Assembly: GCA_937969415.1 (NCBI GenBank)
Contig: CALBWK010000007.1
Span: forward strand, 1 to 47,442
DNA: 47,442 nt
Origin: an uncultured Saprospiraceae bacterium
GTDB taxonomy: Bacteria; Bacteroidota; Bacteroidia; Chitinophagales; Saprospiraceae
Reading direction: 5' to 3'
A model generated the notes under the pieces. That model saw only the letters and a list, made by a program, of their open reading frames with translations, did not search any database and was not told the DNA's origin. Positions 35,585 to 44,833 of the stretch are shown in pieces. How positions within the stretch are numbered: the first letter of the stretch is position 1; each line of letters starts with the position of its first letter. A program made the position numbers and the translations under genes.

Positions 35585-36226
35585 ATGCCCTTAATCTTAG
35601 ACAAAACGATAGATGAGTATACACGGGTAGCTGTGTGGGATGCTCAAGAGGGCAATGCGTACTTCAAGCGGTATATGCAATTGACACAGGCTGAAAAAGC
35701 CGCTTATCAAGAAATGAAACCCCACAGACAACGTGAGTGGATGACAAGCCGATTTCTTCTGCACTTCATATCTGGAGAAAAAGAGAGAACACCTATCCAT
35801 AAAACTAAATTTGGGAAACCCTTCCGCTACAACTGCCATAAGCACATCTCTATAAGCCACTCTAAGGATAAAGTCGCTGTGATTATCTCAGATAAGTCTG
35901 TAGGAATTGATATCCAAAATGAAGTAGAAAAGATTACTCGAATCCAGCATAAGTTTGTCTCAGATAACGAAGCGGCTAAGTTACCTGCGGAAAATCTCAT
36001 TCCTTACTATCATATTTTTTGGGGTGCAAAAGAGAGTATGTATAAAGCCCATGGAACTAAAGAACTAGAGTTCAAAGAGCATATGCATGTCTATCCTTTT
36101 AGATTTTTTAGAAACGATCTTGAGTTAAAAGGTTGGGTACGCAAGGGTGACTTTGATAAAACCTATGATCTGGCAGTGTACAAGATAGAATCCGATTACC
36201 TCGTTTATTGTATGGAATGCCAATGA
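35585..36226 (+). CDS. 4'-phosphopantetheinyl transferase superfamily protein
   Basis: Transfers the phosphopantetheine arm of CoA to carrier proteins. I choose ATG 35585 (MPLILDKTIDEYTRVAVW), because Bacteroidota homologues begin this way and the dcd promoter occupies the longer frame. This gives 213 residues. The superfamily motifs are present: SISHSKDKVAVII, GIDIQNE (the Mg-binding Asp) and FWGAKESMYKAHG (Glu and Lys of the WxxKE-like motif). It is of the single-domain or Sfp-like type with a C-terminal extension. Whether it serves fatty acid or specialised synthases is unknown. It overlaps the next gene by four bases (ATGA). Confidence 0.85.
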   Translation: MPLILDKTIDEYTRVAVWDAQEGNAYFKRYMQLTQAEKAAYQEMKPHRQREWMTSRFLLHFISGEKERTPIHKTKFGKPFRYNCHKHISISHSKDKVAVIISDKSVGIDIQNEVEKITRIQHKFVSDNEAAKLPAENLIPYYHIFWGAKESMYKAHGTKELEFKEHMHVYPFRFFRNDLELKGWVRKGDFDKTYDLAVYKIESDYLVYCMECQ

Positions 36227-36681
36227 GTAAAACAATGAATACTGGAATACAACTGCTACTGATAATAGGGATTATAAGTACGGTTATGATGTCTTGTAAA
36301 GACCGTCCAGTACAACAGACTGATCACACTCATCCGGAAATTGTCACACAAGACATCCCCCAGGAATTTCTCAAGTTTTATATGAATTTTCTTTCGGATA
36401 CTACCTTTCAGAAAGAACATATTCTCTTCCCGCTCAAGCAGAAGTCAGATGGGACCAAGTGGGCTAAAGCAGAGTGGGTCTGTCATAAACCTTATAATGA
36501 TAACGGCGAATTCCAGCAACAATTCTCTAATATGAATGGCCTGATTTTAGAGACAATAACAGATCCCAAAGGATTATATCAACTAGAGCGACGGTATATG
36601 CCGTCTAGCAATAGTTACGCTATGATTTACTTCAGTGTAATGAATGCATTTGAAAACAGTGAAGACTGGAACAAAGAATAG
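36223..36681 (+). CDS. DUF4348-like lipoprotein
   Basis: Function unknown. From ATG 36223 (an ATGA overlap with the preceding stop) the product is 152 residues and starts with a lipoprotein signal (GIQLLLIIGIISTVMMSC). The mature part matches DUF4348, a Bacteroidota family: EFLKFYMNFLSDTTFQKEHI, FPLKQKSDGTKWAKAEW and YMPSSNSYAMIYFSVMNA. The gene is translationally coupled to the phosphopantetheinyl transferase gene, though no functional link is known. It converges with gcvP, leaving 27 bases. Confidence 0.8.
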   Translation: MSKTMNTGIQLLLIIGIISTVMMSCKDRPVQQTDHTHPEIVTQDIPQEFLKFYMNFLSDTTFQKEHILFPLKQKSDGTKWAKAEWVCHKPYNDNGEFQQQFSNMNGLILETITDPKGLYQLERRYMPSSNSYAMIYFSVMNAFENSEDWNKE

Positions 36682-36708
36682 TAAAGACTTATAAGTCTAT
36701 GCTTTTGC

Positions 36709-39564
36709 TTAAGCCATTTCTTTTTCTTCTTCCATATACATCTCCATCGGCGGACAAGTACAGATTAAGTTTCTATCTCCGTAGGCATTGTCAACACGTG
36801 CCACAGAAGCCCAGAATTTTTGCGTATGCTTTAAGTATTCCATAGGGTAAGCCGCTTCAGATCTAGAATATGGGTGCTTCCAATCGTCTGCAGTTACTTC
36901 ATCTATAGGATGTGGGGCATTGGCAAGGACATTGTCTTCTTTATCTAGCAGTCCTTCAGTTACTTTCTGGATTTCCTTTCTAATAGATAATAGGGCATCT
37001 ACAAATCTATCGAGTTCTGCCTTGCCCTCACTCTCTGTAGGTTCTATCATAATAGTCCCGGGCACAGGAAAACTCAACGTCGGCGCATGAAAACCGTAAT
37101 CGATTAATCTTTTAGCAACATCCTCTGCAGATACACCTCCATCCTTAAAGGCTCTGAGATCGATAATGAGCTCGTGTGCACAGAATCCGTTCTTTCCTGT
37201 GTACAGAACATCGTATTCTTTTTCTAGTCTAGCTTTAATGTAATTGGCATTGAGGATAGCAATTTCCGTGGCTAATTTGACACCGTCTCTGCCGAGCATT
37301 CTTATATAACCATAAGAGATAAGCAGTATAGAAGCTGAGCCCCAAGCTGCTGAGGAAACAGGTAAAATCGCAGTATCCTCATTTGTCAATTGATTGTGTC
37401 CTGGCAAGAACGGTAGTAGCTTTTCATTGACGCAAACTGGTCCCATACCTGGTCCTCCACCACCATGCGGTATGGCGAAAGTCTTGTGTAGATTCAAGTG
37501 GCAACAATCTGCGTGAATAGCTCCAGGACTCGTCAGTCCGACCTGCGCATTCATATTGGCCCCGTCCATATAGACTAGACCGCCATAGTCGTGTACCATA
37601 TCACATATTTCTACAATGGCTTCTTCAAAGACACCGTGAGTAGAAGGATAGGTTACCATAATGGCTGCAAGATTTTCTTTATGTTGCTCTAGTTTCTCTT
37701 TAAGATTTTCAAGTGAAATATTTCCATTTTCATCACAAGCAGTAACCACAACTTTCATCCCTGCTATAATGGCGCTGGCTGGATTGGTACCATGCGCTGA
37801 TGAAGGAATGACAACAATATTTCTTTGGTCGTCGCCTCGAGATAGATGATAAGCTCTAATCAGCATCAGCCCTGCATACTCTCCTTGGGCACCTGAGTTT
37901 GGCTGGAGTGTACAGCCTGCAAAGCCTGTTATTTCAGAAAGATAGGCTTCTAATTCTTCAAATATTTGTTGGTAACCTTTTGTCTGATCTGCAGGCGCAA
38001 AGGGATGTATGCTAGAGAACTCAGGCCAAGAGACGGGCATTAATTCGCTAGCTGCATTTAGTTTCATTGTACAACTACCCAGAGCAATCATAGAATGTAC
38101 GAGAGACAAATCTTTAGATTCTAAAGACTTGATGTACCGCATCATCTGAGTTTCTGTATGATGCATATTAAAGACAGGATGCTCTAGATAATTGTCTTGT
38201 CTTATTAAGCTGGCTGGAATTCCGTAAGGAACACCGTTGGTATATCCAGAATCAGTAGCCTCAAAGATGTCAAAGAGATCGTTAAGGTCCTCTGGTAAGA
38301 TGCTTTCATCCAGACTTATAGAAACTGTATCGCTAGTGTAGAATAGGTTGATTTCTTTTTCAGCACAATTTTTTCGGATAGCAGCTTTTTGTTTATCGTC
38401 TACCTTGATGGTCACTGTATCAAAGAAGGTATCATTGATGGTTGTATAGCCTTTTGATTTAAGATGGTGATGCAGAGCTTTGGTATGCTCATGAATATCT
38501 AGAGCTATGCTTTTGATTCCCTTTGGCCCATGGTAGCAAGCGTACATAGAAGCCATAATTGCGAGGAGTGCTTGAGCTGTGCAGATGTTGGAGGTAGCTT
38601 TTTCTCTTTTTATGTGTTGTTCTCGAGTCTGTAATGCCATCCTGAGAGCAGTACCGCCTTTCCTGTCTTTGGATACACCTATGATTCTGCCAGGAATTTG
38701 TCGTTTGTATTTTTCAGTTGTCGCAAAGTAAGCGGCATGTGGGCCACCATAACCCATCGGTACACCGAAGCGCTGGGTGTTGCCTACTACAACATCCGCT
38801 CCCCAGCTACCTGGAGAAGACAAGAGTGCTAAACTCATTAAATCTGCTGCCACGATAAGGAGTCCATCACCTTGATGTATTGTTTCTGCTAGGCGGCTAT
38901 AGTCTTCGACGCTTCCTACCGCATTGGGATACTGCACTAATGCTCCAAAGCAATCTTCTGTCATTGTAAGATCAGAGTAATCACCTTCTACAATTTCTAT
39001 ATGCAGTGGTGCGGCTTTGCCTCTGACGACAGCTTTTGTCTGTTCGAAGCAATTTTTATCTATAAAGAACTTATTTCTTGGTGTTTTTGCTCTTTTGTTT
39101 TTGATAGCGTGTATCATCATCATCGCCTCGGCAGCTGCAGTGCCTTCATCTAGCAGTGATGCATTAGCAAGTGGAAGGCCTGTAAGATCGCTTACGACAG
39201 TCTGATAGTTAAGCAAGGCTTCTAGTCTTCCCTGTGCTATTTCAGCTTGGTACGGAGTATATTGAGTATACCAAGCAGGATTTTCAAAGATGGTTCTTTG
39301 GATGACGGGTGGAGTCAGTGTATTATAATACCCTTGACCAATATAAGATCGGTACACTTTATTTTTTTGCCCAATCTTCTTGAGCATTCTTAAGTACGCA
39401 GTTTCCGATAGGGCTTCTGGGATGTCTAGGTCCTTTTGAAGTCTTATGGCTGGTGGTACAGTCAGGTCCATAAGTTTATCAACACTAGATGTTTTTATTG
39501 TTGATAACATCTCTTTGATTTCCTCTTCTGAGGGGCCGATATGTCTGAGGGCAAAGTCTTTCAT
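36709..39564 (-). CDS. gcvP: glycine dehydrogenase (aminomethyl-transferring), P protein
   Basis: Decarboxylates glycine and passes the aminomethyl group to lipoylated H protein in the glycine cleavage system. The 951-residue chain is the undivided form, with N- and C-terminal halves each resembling fold-type I PLP enzymes (FALRHIGPSEEEI at the start, then GQGYYNTLTPPVI). The PLP lysine sits in HLNLHKTFAIPHGGGGPG in the C-terminal half. gcvT and gcvH are not adjacent. The metK terminator lies upstream, so gcvP has a separate promoter that I could not identify. No glycine riboswitch fits in the ~70-base leader space. Confidence 0.97.
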   Translation of the reverse strand: MKDFALRHIGPSEEEIKEMLSTIKTSSVDKLMDLTVPPAIRLQKDLDIPEALSETAYLRMLKKIGQKNKVYRSYIGQGYYNTLTPPVIQRTIFENPAWYTQYTPYQAEIAQGRLEALLNYQTVVSDLTGLPLANASLLDEGTAAAEAMMMIHAIKNKRAKTPRNKFFIDKNCFEQTKAVVRGKAAPLHIEIVEGDYSDLTMTEDCFGALVQYPNAVGSVEDYSRLAETIHQGDGLLIVAADLMSLALLSSPGSWGADVVVGNTQRFGVPMGYGGPHAAYFATTEKYKRQIPGRIIGVSKDRKGGTALRMALQTREQHIKREKATSNICTAQALLAIMASMYACYHGPKGIKSIALDIHEHTKALHHHLKSKGYTTINDTFFDTVTIKVDDKQKAAIRKNCAEKEINLFYTSDTVSISLDESILPEDLNDLFDIFEATDSGYTNGVPYGIPASLIRQDNYLEHPVFNMHHTETQMMRYIKSLESKDLSLVHSMIALGSCTMKLNAASELMPVSWPEFSSIHPFAPADQTKGYQQIFEELEAYLSEITGFAGCTLQPNSGAQGEYAGLMLIRAYHLSRGDDQRNIVVIPSSAHGTNPASAIIAGMKVVVTACDENGNISLENLKEKLEQHKENLAAIMVTYPSTHGVFEEAIVEICDMVHDYGGLVYMDGANMNAQVGLTSPGAIHADCCHLNLHKTFAIPHGGGGPGMGPVCVNEKLLPFLPGHNQLTNEDTAILPVSSAAWGSASILLISYGYIRMLGRDGVKLATEIAILNANYIKARLEKEYDVLYTGKNGFCAHELIIDLRAFKDGGVSAEDVAKRLIDYGFHAPTLSFPVPGTIMIEPTESEGKAELDRFVDALLSIRKEIQKVTEGLLDKEDNVLANAPHPIDEVTADDWKHPYSRSEAAYPMEYLKHTQKFWASVARVDNAYGDRNLICTCPPMEMYMEEEKEMA

Positions 39565-39629
39565 AGGTTGTCTTAACTGGAATTGAAATTATATATAACC
39601 TTTAATATATAAGAGCAACTAGGGCAAAT

Positions 39630-39661
39630 AAAATAGCCCTTGTTCCAGATGAAACAAGGGC
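39630..39661 (-). terminator. intrinsic terminator after metK
   Basis: GCCCTTGTT (39636-39644) pairs perfectly with AACAAGGGC (39653-39661). On the minus strand it is followed by a T-rich stretch (TATTTTATTTG). It lies 25 bases after the metK stop and before the gcvP start, so the two genes are separate units. Confidence 0.75.
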
Positions 39662-39685
39662 CCTTCAATTTGGTTGTTTGAAGTT

Positions 39686-40969
39686 TTACTTAACCTTAAA
39701 GGCCGTCTTTAACTTCTTCACATAATCAAGCTTTTCCCAAGGGAAAGTCTCGACGGACATTGTTTTTACTTTACCTGATCCATCTTTGAAGGAAACTTTC
39801 TTTTTCATAGGTTTTCTACCCATATGGCCATATGCCGCTGTCTCTGAGTATATCGGAGATCTGAGTTTAAGTCTTTGCTCGATAGCGTATGGTCGCATAT
39901 CAAATACCTTATTGACAATCTTAGCAATCTGAGAGTCATTTTTTTCAACCTTGGCTGTGCCATAAGTGTTGACATATATATTGGTAGGCTTAGCTACACC
40001 AATTGCGTAAGACACTTGTACGAGTACCTCTTCGCAAATACCTGCTGCTACAAGGTTCTTAGCGATATGTCTTGTAGCATAGGCTGCTGATCTATCTACT
40101 TTTGAAGGATCTTTTCCTGAGAATGCACCACCACCGTGAGCACCTTTGCCACCGTAGGTATCTACAATGATTTTTCTTCCGGTCAAGCCCGTGTCCCCAT
40201 GTGGTCCTCCGATAACAAACTTACCTGTAGGATTGACGTGATAGGTAATTTTACTTTTGTCTAGAAGCTTTCTGACGGAAGCTTTTACCTTTTTTCTAAC
40301 TCTAGGTATAACTATTGCTTTGACGTCTGCCTTGATTTTTCTCAGCATCTTGTCTTCTGCTGCAAAATCATCGTGCTGTGTACTCACAACAATCGTATCT
40401 ATCGCTTCTGGCTTGTGGTCATCGCTGTACTTGATCGTCACTTGAGACTTAGAATCAGGTCTGAGATAAGTCATTTGCTTACCTTCTTTTCTGATTGCTG
40501 CGAGTTCGATAAGGATTTTGTGAGAAAGATCCAGTGCCAAAGGCATATAGTTTTCAGTCTCATCGGTTGCATAACCAAACATCATACCTTGGTCGCCTGC
40601 GCCTTGTGCATTGGCCTTAGCTTCAAAGCTATTACTTCTAACCTTTCTGTCTACTCCTTGATTAATGTCAGGAGATTGCTCATGTATAGAAGAAAGTACA
40701 CCGCAAGAATCTGCATCAAACATATACTCTGATTTGGTATAGCCGATTTTCTTGATAACATCTCTTGCAATCTGTTGTACATCTAGGTAAGTCTTTGTTT
40801 TTACTTCTCCAGCAAGAACTACTTGACCCGTTGTCACAAGAGTTTCGCAGGCTACTTTAGAGTCTTTATCAAAAGCTAAAAAGTGATCTACGAGTGCATC
40901 TGAAATTTGATCAGAGACTTTATCTGGATGTCCTTCTGATACGGATTCTGAGGTAAATAAATATGGCAT
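39686..40969 (-). CDS. metK: S-adenosylmethionine synthase
   Basis: Makes S-adenosylmethionine from methionine and ATP. The 427-residue protein has the N-terminal [19 protein letters not shown], the central [16 protein letters not shown], the phosphate-binding [20 protein letters not shown], and [19 protein letters not shown]. It is longer than E. coli MetK (~384) because of extra loops and a Lys-rich C-terminus ([17 protein letters not shown]). A near-match -7 box (GACTTTTG) lies ~40 bases upstream. No SAM riboswitch was found in the short leader. It is separated from gcvP by a terminator. Confidence 0.96.
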   Translation of the reverse strand: MPYLFTSESVSEGHPDKVSDQISDALVDHFLAFDKDSKVACETLVTTGQVVLAGEVKTKTYLDVQQIARDVIKKIGYTKSEYMFDADSCGVLSSIHEQSPDINQGVDRKVRSNSFEAKANAQGAGDQGMMFGYATDETENYMPLALDLSHKILIELAAIRKEGKQMTYLRPDSKSQVTIKYSDDHKPEAIDTIVVSTQHDDFAAEDKMLRKIKADVKAIVIPRVRKKVKASVRKLLDKSKITYHVNPTGKFVIGGPHGDTGLTGRKIIVDTYGGKGAHGGGAFSGKDPSKVDRSAAYATRHIAKNLVAAGICEEVLVQVSYAIGVAKPTNIYVNTYGTAKVEKNDSQIAKIVNKVFDMRPYAIEQRLKLRSPIYSETAAYGHMGRKPMKKKVSFKDGSGKVKTMSVETFPWEKLDYVKKLKTAFKVK

Positions 40970-41067
40970 ATTCTTTATTTAGGTCTATTAAAACATGATC
41001 TCTGCAAAAGTCTCATTTTTATTGAAATTACCTAGGCTATTAGCGGCTTTTAGGGATATAAAACCAT

Positions 41068-41673
41068 CTAAACGATAACATTCTCTAAAATCAATCGCTC
41101 TTCCAGTCTTCCCTCTAACTTATCCCCTTTTTTTATTGGTCCTACACCTGCTGGTGTCCCGGTATATATGAGATCTCCAGCTTCTAGAGTAAAGTACTGT
41201 GAGAGATAATGAATGAGATAATCTGCTTTGAAAATCATATCCTTGGTATCTCCAGATTGGACCAACCTTCCATTGAGACTGAGCGAAAACTTTGTGCTCT
41301 TCAAATTAAATTCACTAGCAGCGTACATGGGACTCAAAGTCGCGGCGTTGTCAAAGCCCTTTGCTATTTCCCAAGGATGGCCATTGGCCTTACAAGTAGC
41401 TTGTATATCTCTAGCTGTATAATCTATACCTAAGGCTATGGCGCCAATATGATTATGGGCTTGAGAGAGCTTGATGTTCTTGCCACCTTTAGATAGATGG
41501 AGGACGAGTTCTAGCTCATAATGTACTGACTGAGAAAAGGTAGGGTAGGGTACCTTTTTCTTATAGGATAGAGCCGTAGTTGGCTTCATAAAAACCAGAG
41601 GCTTTTTTGGAACCTTGTTGTTAAGCTCTTTGGCGTGATCTACATAATTACGACCGATACAGAATATTTTCAT
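41068..41673 (-). CDS. fumarylacetoacetate hydrolase family protein
   Basis: Predicted C-C bond hydrolase or decarboxylase of the FAH superfamily; substrate unknown (oxaloacetate or acylpyruvates are common). The 201-residue compact protein has FCIGRNYVDHAKEL, the metal-ligand stretch VHYELELVLHL, GIDYTARDIQ, and DLIYTGTPAGVGPIKKGD. Its length is that of the short YcgM/FAHD1-like form. It lies last in a minus-strand cluster after ridA and trpS, with only four bases after the trpS stop, so co-transcription is very likely. Confidence 0.92.
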   Translation of the reverse strand: MKIFCIGRNYVDHAKELNNKVPKKPLVFMKPTTALSYKKKVPYPTFSQSVHYELELVLHLSKGGKNIKLSQAHNHIGAIALGIDYTARDIQATCKANGHPWEIAKGFDNAATLSPMYAASEFNLKSTKFSLSLNGRLVQSGDTKDMIFKADYLIHYLSQYFTLEAGDLIYTGTPAGVGPIKKGDKLEGRLEERLILENVIV

Positions 41674-41677
41674 AACC

Positions 41678-42679
41678 TTAGAATTTGACGTTACTCAACC
41701 CACAGAGTTCCTTTACTTCACGGATTGTTGCTTGTGCTCTTTTTCTGATTTCAGCACTCGAGGCTTTGATTTGATTTTTGATAGCCTTTTTATCTGCGGT
41801 GATGGCATTTTTCTTTTCTACAAATTCTCTATTTAGTCCTACAAGAGTATCGGCGACGACGCTTTTTAATTCTGAGTATTTGAGTGCTCCGCTTGTGTAG
41901 GCAGCCATCTGCTCATCGTGTGCGGTATGATTGTCAGCGGCCTTGAGCAGTTGGAACAGATTGGTTAAGCCAGGGCTCATTTCAGATGTTGGCTCTCCAC
42001 TATCCGTAACGGCACTACCAATCTGCTTGCGCAACCGTTGCTCTTCAGCAAAGATGCTGATGTTGTGCTTCTCTCCGGCAGACTTGCTCATCTTGCGGGT
42101 AGGATCAGCAGTAGACATAATCTTAGGAGTCTCAGTCCTCAACATCTCTGGTAGGACGAAATATTCTTTTCCGACCTGATTATTAAATCGATTAGCGATT
42201 TCCTTAGTCAGTTCTAGGTGCTGTTTTTGGTCTTCTCCTACAGGAACATAATCGGCTCTATAGATTAAGATGTCGGCGGCTTGTAGAACAGGGTAGTCAT
42301 ATAGACCTACAGATATAAAGCCCTCTTTTCCTTGACTGCTCTGCTTACTCTTGTCTTTGAATTGGGTCATATTCTCTACACGACCGTAAGAGGCAAAATT
42401 GTTAAAGATCCATCCCAATTCTGAGTGTTCTGGAATGAGCGATTGGATAAATAGATTTTCTGCTTTTACACCTACGGCCAGCAAGTTGTAGATCAGCTCC
42501 CAGGTATTTTCCTTGAGCTTTTTAGGGTTGTAGGGCATCGTCATAGCATGGTAATCTACCACACCATACATACAGGTATATTGGTCTTGTAAGCTGACCC
42601 AATTTTTGACGGCACCAAAGTAGTTTCCAAAGTGCATATCCCCAGTCGGTTGTATGCACGAGAGTACGCGTTTAGACAT
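41678..42679 (-). CDS. trpS: tryptophan--tRNA ligase
   Basis: Charges tRNA-Trp in the cytoplasm. The 333-residue protein has the class I HIGH-like motif in QPTGDMHFGNYFGA (residues ~10-23), DYHAMTMPYNP, the Trp-pocket region, and the KMSKS motif in RKMSKSAGEKHN. The length fits a bacterial TrpRS. It lies between ridA (10 bases upstream) and the FAH hydrolase (4 bases downstream), on the same strand. Confidence 0.96.
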   Translation of the reverse strand: MSKRVLSCIQPTGDMHFGNYFGAVKNWVSLQDQYTCMYGVVDYHAMTMPYNPKKLKENTWELIYNLLAVGVKAENLFIQSLIPEHSELGWIFNNFASYGRVENMTQFKDKSKQSSQGKEGFISVGLYDYPVLQAADILIYRADYVPVGEDQKQHLELTKEIANRFNNQVGKEYFVLPEMLRTETPKIMSTADPTRKMSKSAGEKHNISIFAEEQRLRKQIGSAVTDSGEPTSEMSPGLTNLFQLLKAADNHTAHDEQMAAYTSGALKYSELKSVVADTLVGLNREFVEKKNAITADKKAIKNQIKASSAEIRKRAQATIREVKELCGLSNVKF

Positions 42680-42689
42680 AATTATAAGG

Positions 42690-43076
42690 TTAAGTAGCTT
42701 CTGTAGCGATTACAGAGATTTCTATATTGACAAATTTAGGGAGATTGGCTACTTCTACGAGCTCCCTTGCCGGAGCCGTCAAGTCGTCAAAATACTCTGA
42801 ATAGACAGCATTGATCCGACTATAATTATTCATATCGGATACGAAGACAGAGGCTTTGACCACGTGATCAAGCGTCATACCAGCTTCATTTAAGATGGCA
42901 ATGATGTTTTTCATCACTTGGTGAGTTTCTTCTTCAATACTGCTCATAACCAACTCTCCACTCTCAGGATCCAAGGCAATTTGTCCAGATACAAAAAGGA
43001 GATGACCTGCTTTCACAGAATGATTATAAGGCCCTACAGGCGCAGGTGCCGCAGAGGTATTAATTATTTTTTTCAT
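42690..43076 (-). CDS. ridA: RidA family enamine/imine deaminase
   Basis: Removes reactive 2-aminoacrylate-type enamines formed by PLP enzymes. The 128-residue protein matches RidA throughout: APAPVGPYNHSVKAG, LFVSGQIALDPESGELV, VVKASVFVSDMNNYS, and APARELVEVANLPK. The Arg in PAR (R104) aligns with catalytic R105 of E. coli RidA, so activity is expected. It is the first gene of a ridA-trpS-FAH cluster. The rpmF terminator ends only about a dozen bases before its ATG. Confidence 0.93.
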   Translation of the reverse strand: MKKIINTSAAPAPVGPYNHSVKAGHLLFVSGQIALDPESGELVMSSIEEETHQVMKNIIAILNEAGMTLDHVVKASVFVSDMNNYSRINAVYSEYFDDLTAPARELVEVANLPKFVNIEISVIATEAT

Positions 43077-43087
43077 ATATGTCTAAA

Positions 43088-43120
43088 TTAAAAAAGCCCT
43101 TTAACCTGTTGGTAAAGGGC
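43088..43120 (-). terminator. terminator after rpmF, just before ridA
   Basis: GCCCTTTA (43096-43103) pairs with TAAAGGGC (43113-43120). On the minus strand six T residues follow. It ends the DUF177-rpmF transcript. Because the ridA ATG is at 43076, no room remains for a separate promoter after the hairpin, so ridA may use read-through or a promoter inside rpmF. Confidence 0.85.
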
Positions 43121-43144
43121 CTTAAAGTAAGATTTATCTTGTCA

Positions 43145-43339
43145 TTAGTCTTCGTAGACTGCGCCTTCGATGACTACTTTACCCTTATAGTACATATTGC
43201 CTTCTGACCAATATGCTCTATGAAATAGGTGTGCCTCTCCTGTAGTCTTACATACGGCAATCTGAGGAATCGTCGCTTTTTTATGCGTTCTTCTCTTTCT
43301 TTTTCTTTGCTTGGATATCCTACTCTTTGGATGTGCCAT
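43145..43339 (-). CDS. rpmF: 50S ribosomal protein L32
   Basis: Structural protein of the large ribosomal subunit. The 64-residue protein has the standard N-terminus [19 protein letters not shown] with highly basic composition. It lacks the four zinc cysteines of the C+ form (only one Cys, in AVCKTTGE), so it is a zinc-independent L32. It follows the DUF177 gene by 10 bases, the usual yceD-rpmF order. Confidence 0.97.
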   Translation of the reverse strand: MAHPKSRISKQRKRKRRTHKKATIPQIAVCKTTGEAHLFHRAYWSEGNMYYKGKVVIEGAVYED

Positions 43340-43349
43340 GGTCTAATTG

Positions 43350-43877
43350 TTAGTTAAGTTTCAAATTTTTGAGTGCCTCACTAAAGGGATTTACCTCCTC
43401 TTTAGTCACATTTTCTTCTTTCAGATCTTGATTATACAGCCTATCTAATATCTCTTTGTTACAGCTTTTCCCTTCTATCTCATCGCAAGTTCTCTGGATT
43501 GGTACCGATAAAGTAACCAAATCGTAAAGAATCTTGGCGCAGTTGAAGTCTGGGCTGTCTGGGCTGAGATAGATAATCTCATCCTCTTCCCTTGGTACTT
43601 CATCATACTTGATAAGGAGATCATATTGCTCCTCTATAGGATAGGCAATATCATCTGTACATCGATTACATTCTGTATCGACGGTACCACTGAAAGTAAG
43701 GTCCACAACTAAGTGGTCTGATTTTTTTTCCACACTGAGTTCTGCTTTCAAATTACCATCCTGAAACATAGAGTTCTCAAATTCACTAAAGAAGCTCTTG
43801 TCGAGTTGGAAAGTATAGGTGTGGAAACCAATTTTCATTCCCTGTATTGGCAAGGAAAACTGTTTCAAGGCCTGCAT
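43350..43877 (-). CDS. DUF177 (YceD-like) protein
   Basis: Family linked to large ribosomal subunit or 23S rRNA accumulation; molecular role not fully defined. From ATG 43877 (MQALKQFSLPIQGMKIG) it has 175 residues. A longer frame from 43934 overlaps the promoter and is rejected. The DUF177 core carries two Cys pairs' worth of conserved residues, with ECNRCTDD and later TCDEIEGKSC. rpmF follows directly, the widely conserved pairing, with a shared promoter. Confidence 0.88.
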   Translation of the reverse strand: MQALKQFSLPIQGMKIGFHTYTFQLDKSFFSEFENSMFQDGNLKAELSVEKKSDHLVVDLTFSGTVDTECNRCTDDIAYPIEEQYDLLIKYDEVPREEDEIIYLSPDSPDFNCAKILYDLVTLSVPIQRTCDEIEGKSCNKEILDRLYNQDLKEENVTKEEVNPFSEALKNLKLN

Positions 43878-43902
43878 TTTAAAGATCTTTTTAAATTGGA
43901 TG

Positions 43903-43934
43903 CAAAAGTAGGGCAATTTTATCAAAATTACCAA
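43903..43934 (-). promoter_or_regulatory. promoter for DUF177-rpmF
   Basis: On the minus strand, TACTTTTG (43910-43903) matches TAnnTTTG, and TTG (43934-43932) lies 21 nt upstream. The predicted start near 43897 gives a leader of about 20 nt to ATG 43877. Confidence 0.6.
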
Positions 43935-43965
43935 GTGTCAAGCCCCTATATATCAGCATATTAGC

Positions 43966-43999
43966 AAAAAAGAAAGCCAGACTGTTTCCAGCCTGGCTT
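43966..43999 (-). terminator. terminator after the MscS-like channel gene
   Basis: AAGCCAG (43974-43980) pairs with CTGGCTT (43993-43999) over a 12-nt loop. On the minus strand this is followed by TTCTTTTTT. It lies about 28 bases after the channel gene's stop. Confidence 0.8.
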
Positions 44000-44026
44000 C
44001 TATATCTTGGAATCCTTAAATAAGGA

Positions 44027-44725
44027 CTAGTCCATTTTAGATACTCTCTTGATCTGTGCAGCAGCCCAGTCCTTACCTCCAAGTCCAAAAGCGATAGCAG
44101 CTGCTATACTAAGACCTCCAAGTACTGAAGTTACTAGTGTATTAACGATGTCACCACCTATACCTATTTGGTTTAGTACCATAGATACAACTAGGAACAT
44201 AACACCACCATATGCGATGTTACCTACTAAGTTAGGGCTAGAGAATCCTCCTGCCTTAAGTGTAGATACAGCCATATCTCTCAAGAAGTTAGCGCCATAC
44301 ATACCTACGATAAGAAGGATACATCCTACTATCAATTTAGGGATGAATGCAACAACTTGTGTCAAAAGACCTGATACCTCAGGAAGACCTAGCTTGTTGA
44401 AGAATAAGATTAGAGTCGTAAACATTACGATCCAATAACCTAGTTTACCCATAAGACCAGAAGCATCTGACTTCATACCGCCTTTAGATAACATAGAGTT
44501 GATGCCTACTTTATCAGCAACATCGTTGAATTTAACCGCCTTAAGTACTCTTGTAAGAGCAGTCTTAACGATTTTAGCGATGATATAGCCAATAAATAAG
44601 ATTACGAAAGCACTAATAACACCTGGTAAAGCTTGTGCGATTGTGTTCCAAGTGCCTTGAAGGGCAGCAGAAATCTGGCCCATCGTATCAGTTGCAGCAC
44701 CAATTACTTGATTTTGTAGAAACAT
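44027..44725 (-). CDS. MscS-like mechanosensitive channel / conserved TM-helix protein
   Basis: Predicted inner-membrane channel-like protein. The 232-residue chain has about five membrane segments, including IAQALPGVISAFVILFIGYI and the later VGNIAYGGVMFLVVSMVLNQ, which look like the conserved TM helix repeat. The C-terminal AAAIAFGLGGKDWAAAQIKR resembles the pore-lining end of the MscS family, but the cytoplasmic beta domain is missing. Gating is therefore unproven. It is monocistronic with its own terminator. Confidence 0.8.
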   Translation of the reverse strand: MFLQNQVIGAATDTMGQISAALQGTWNTIAQALPGVISAFVILFIGYIIAKIVKTALTRVLKAVKFNDVADKVGINSMLSKGGMKSDASGLMGKLGYWIVMFTTLILFFNKLGLPEVSGLLTQVVAFIPKLIVGCILLIVGMYGANFLRDMAVSTLKAGGFSSPNLVGNIAYGGVMFLVVSMVLNQIGIGGDIVNTLVTSVLGGLSIAAAIAFGLGGKDWAAAQIKRVSKMD

Positions 44726-44833
44726 TAGAGATTATTTGTTTGATTAGTTAATTCTGAAATATTGTATAATTCTACGTTTTGACGGGAATAGTTCCCTCAA
44801 GTAACGCGAAATGTTAAAAAAGTTAAGATTATT

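Noticed and set aside
39565-39630. Glycine riboswitch upstream of gcvP
   Set aside because: The space between the metK terminator and gcvP is too small for even one glycine aptamer.
40970-41040. SAM riboswitch upstream of metK
   Set aside because: The leader is too short, and I see no paired helices or pseudoknot of a known SAM class.
42690-43076. Loss of the catalytic arginine in RidA (VANLPK instead of VARLPK)
   Set aside because: Counting the E. coli sequence shows that R105 lies in PARS, and this protein has R104 in PARE. The Asn is elsewhere.
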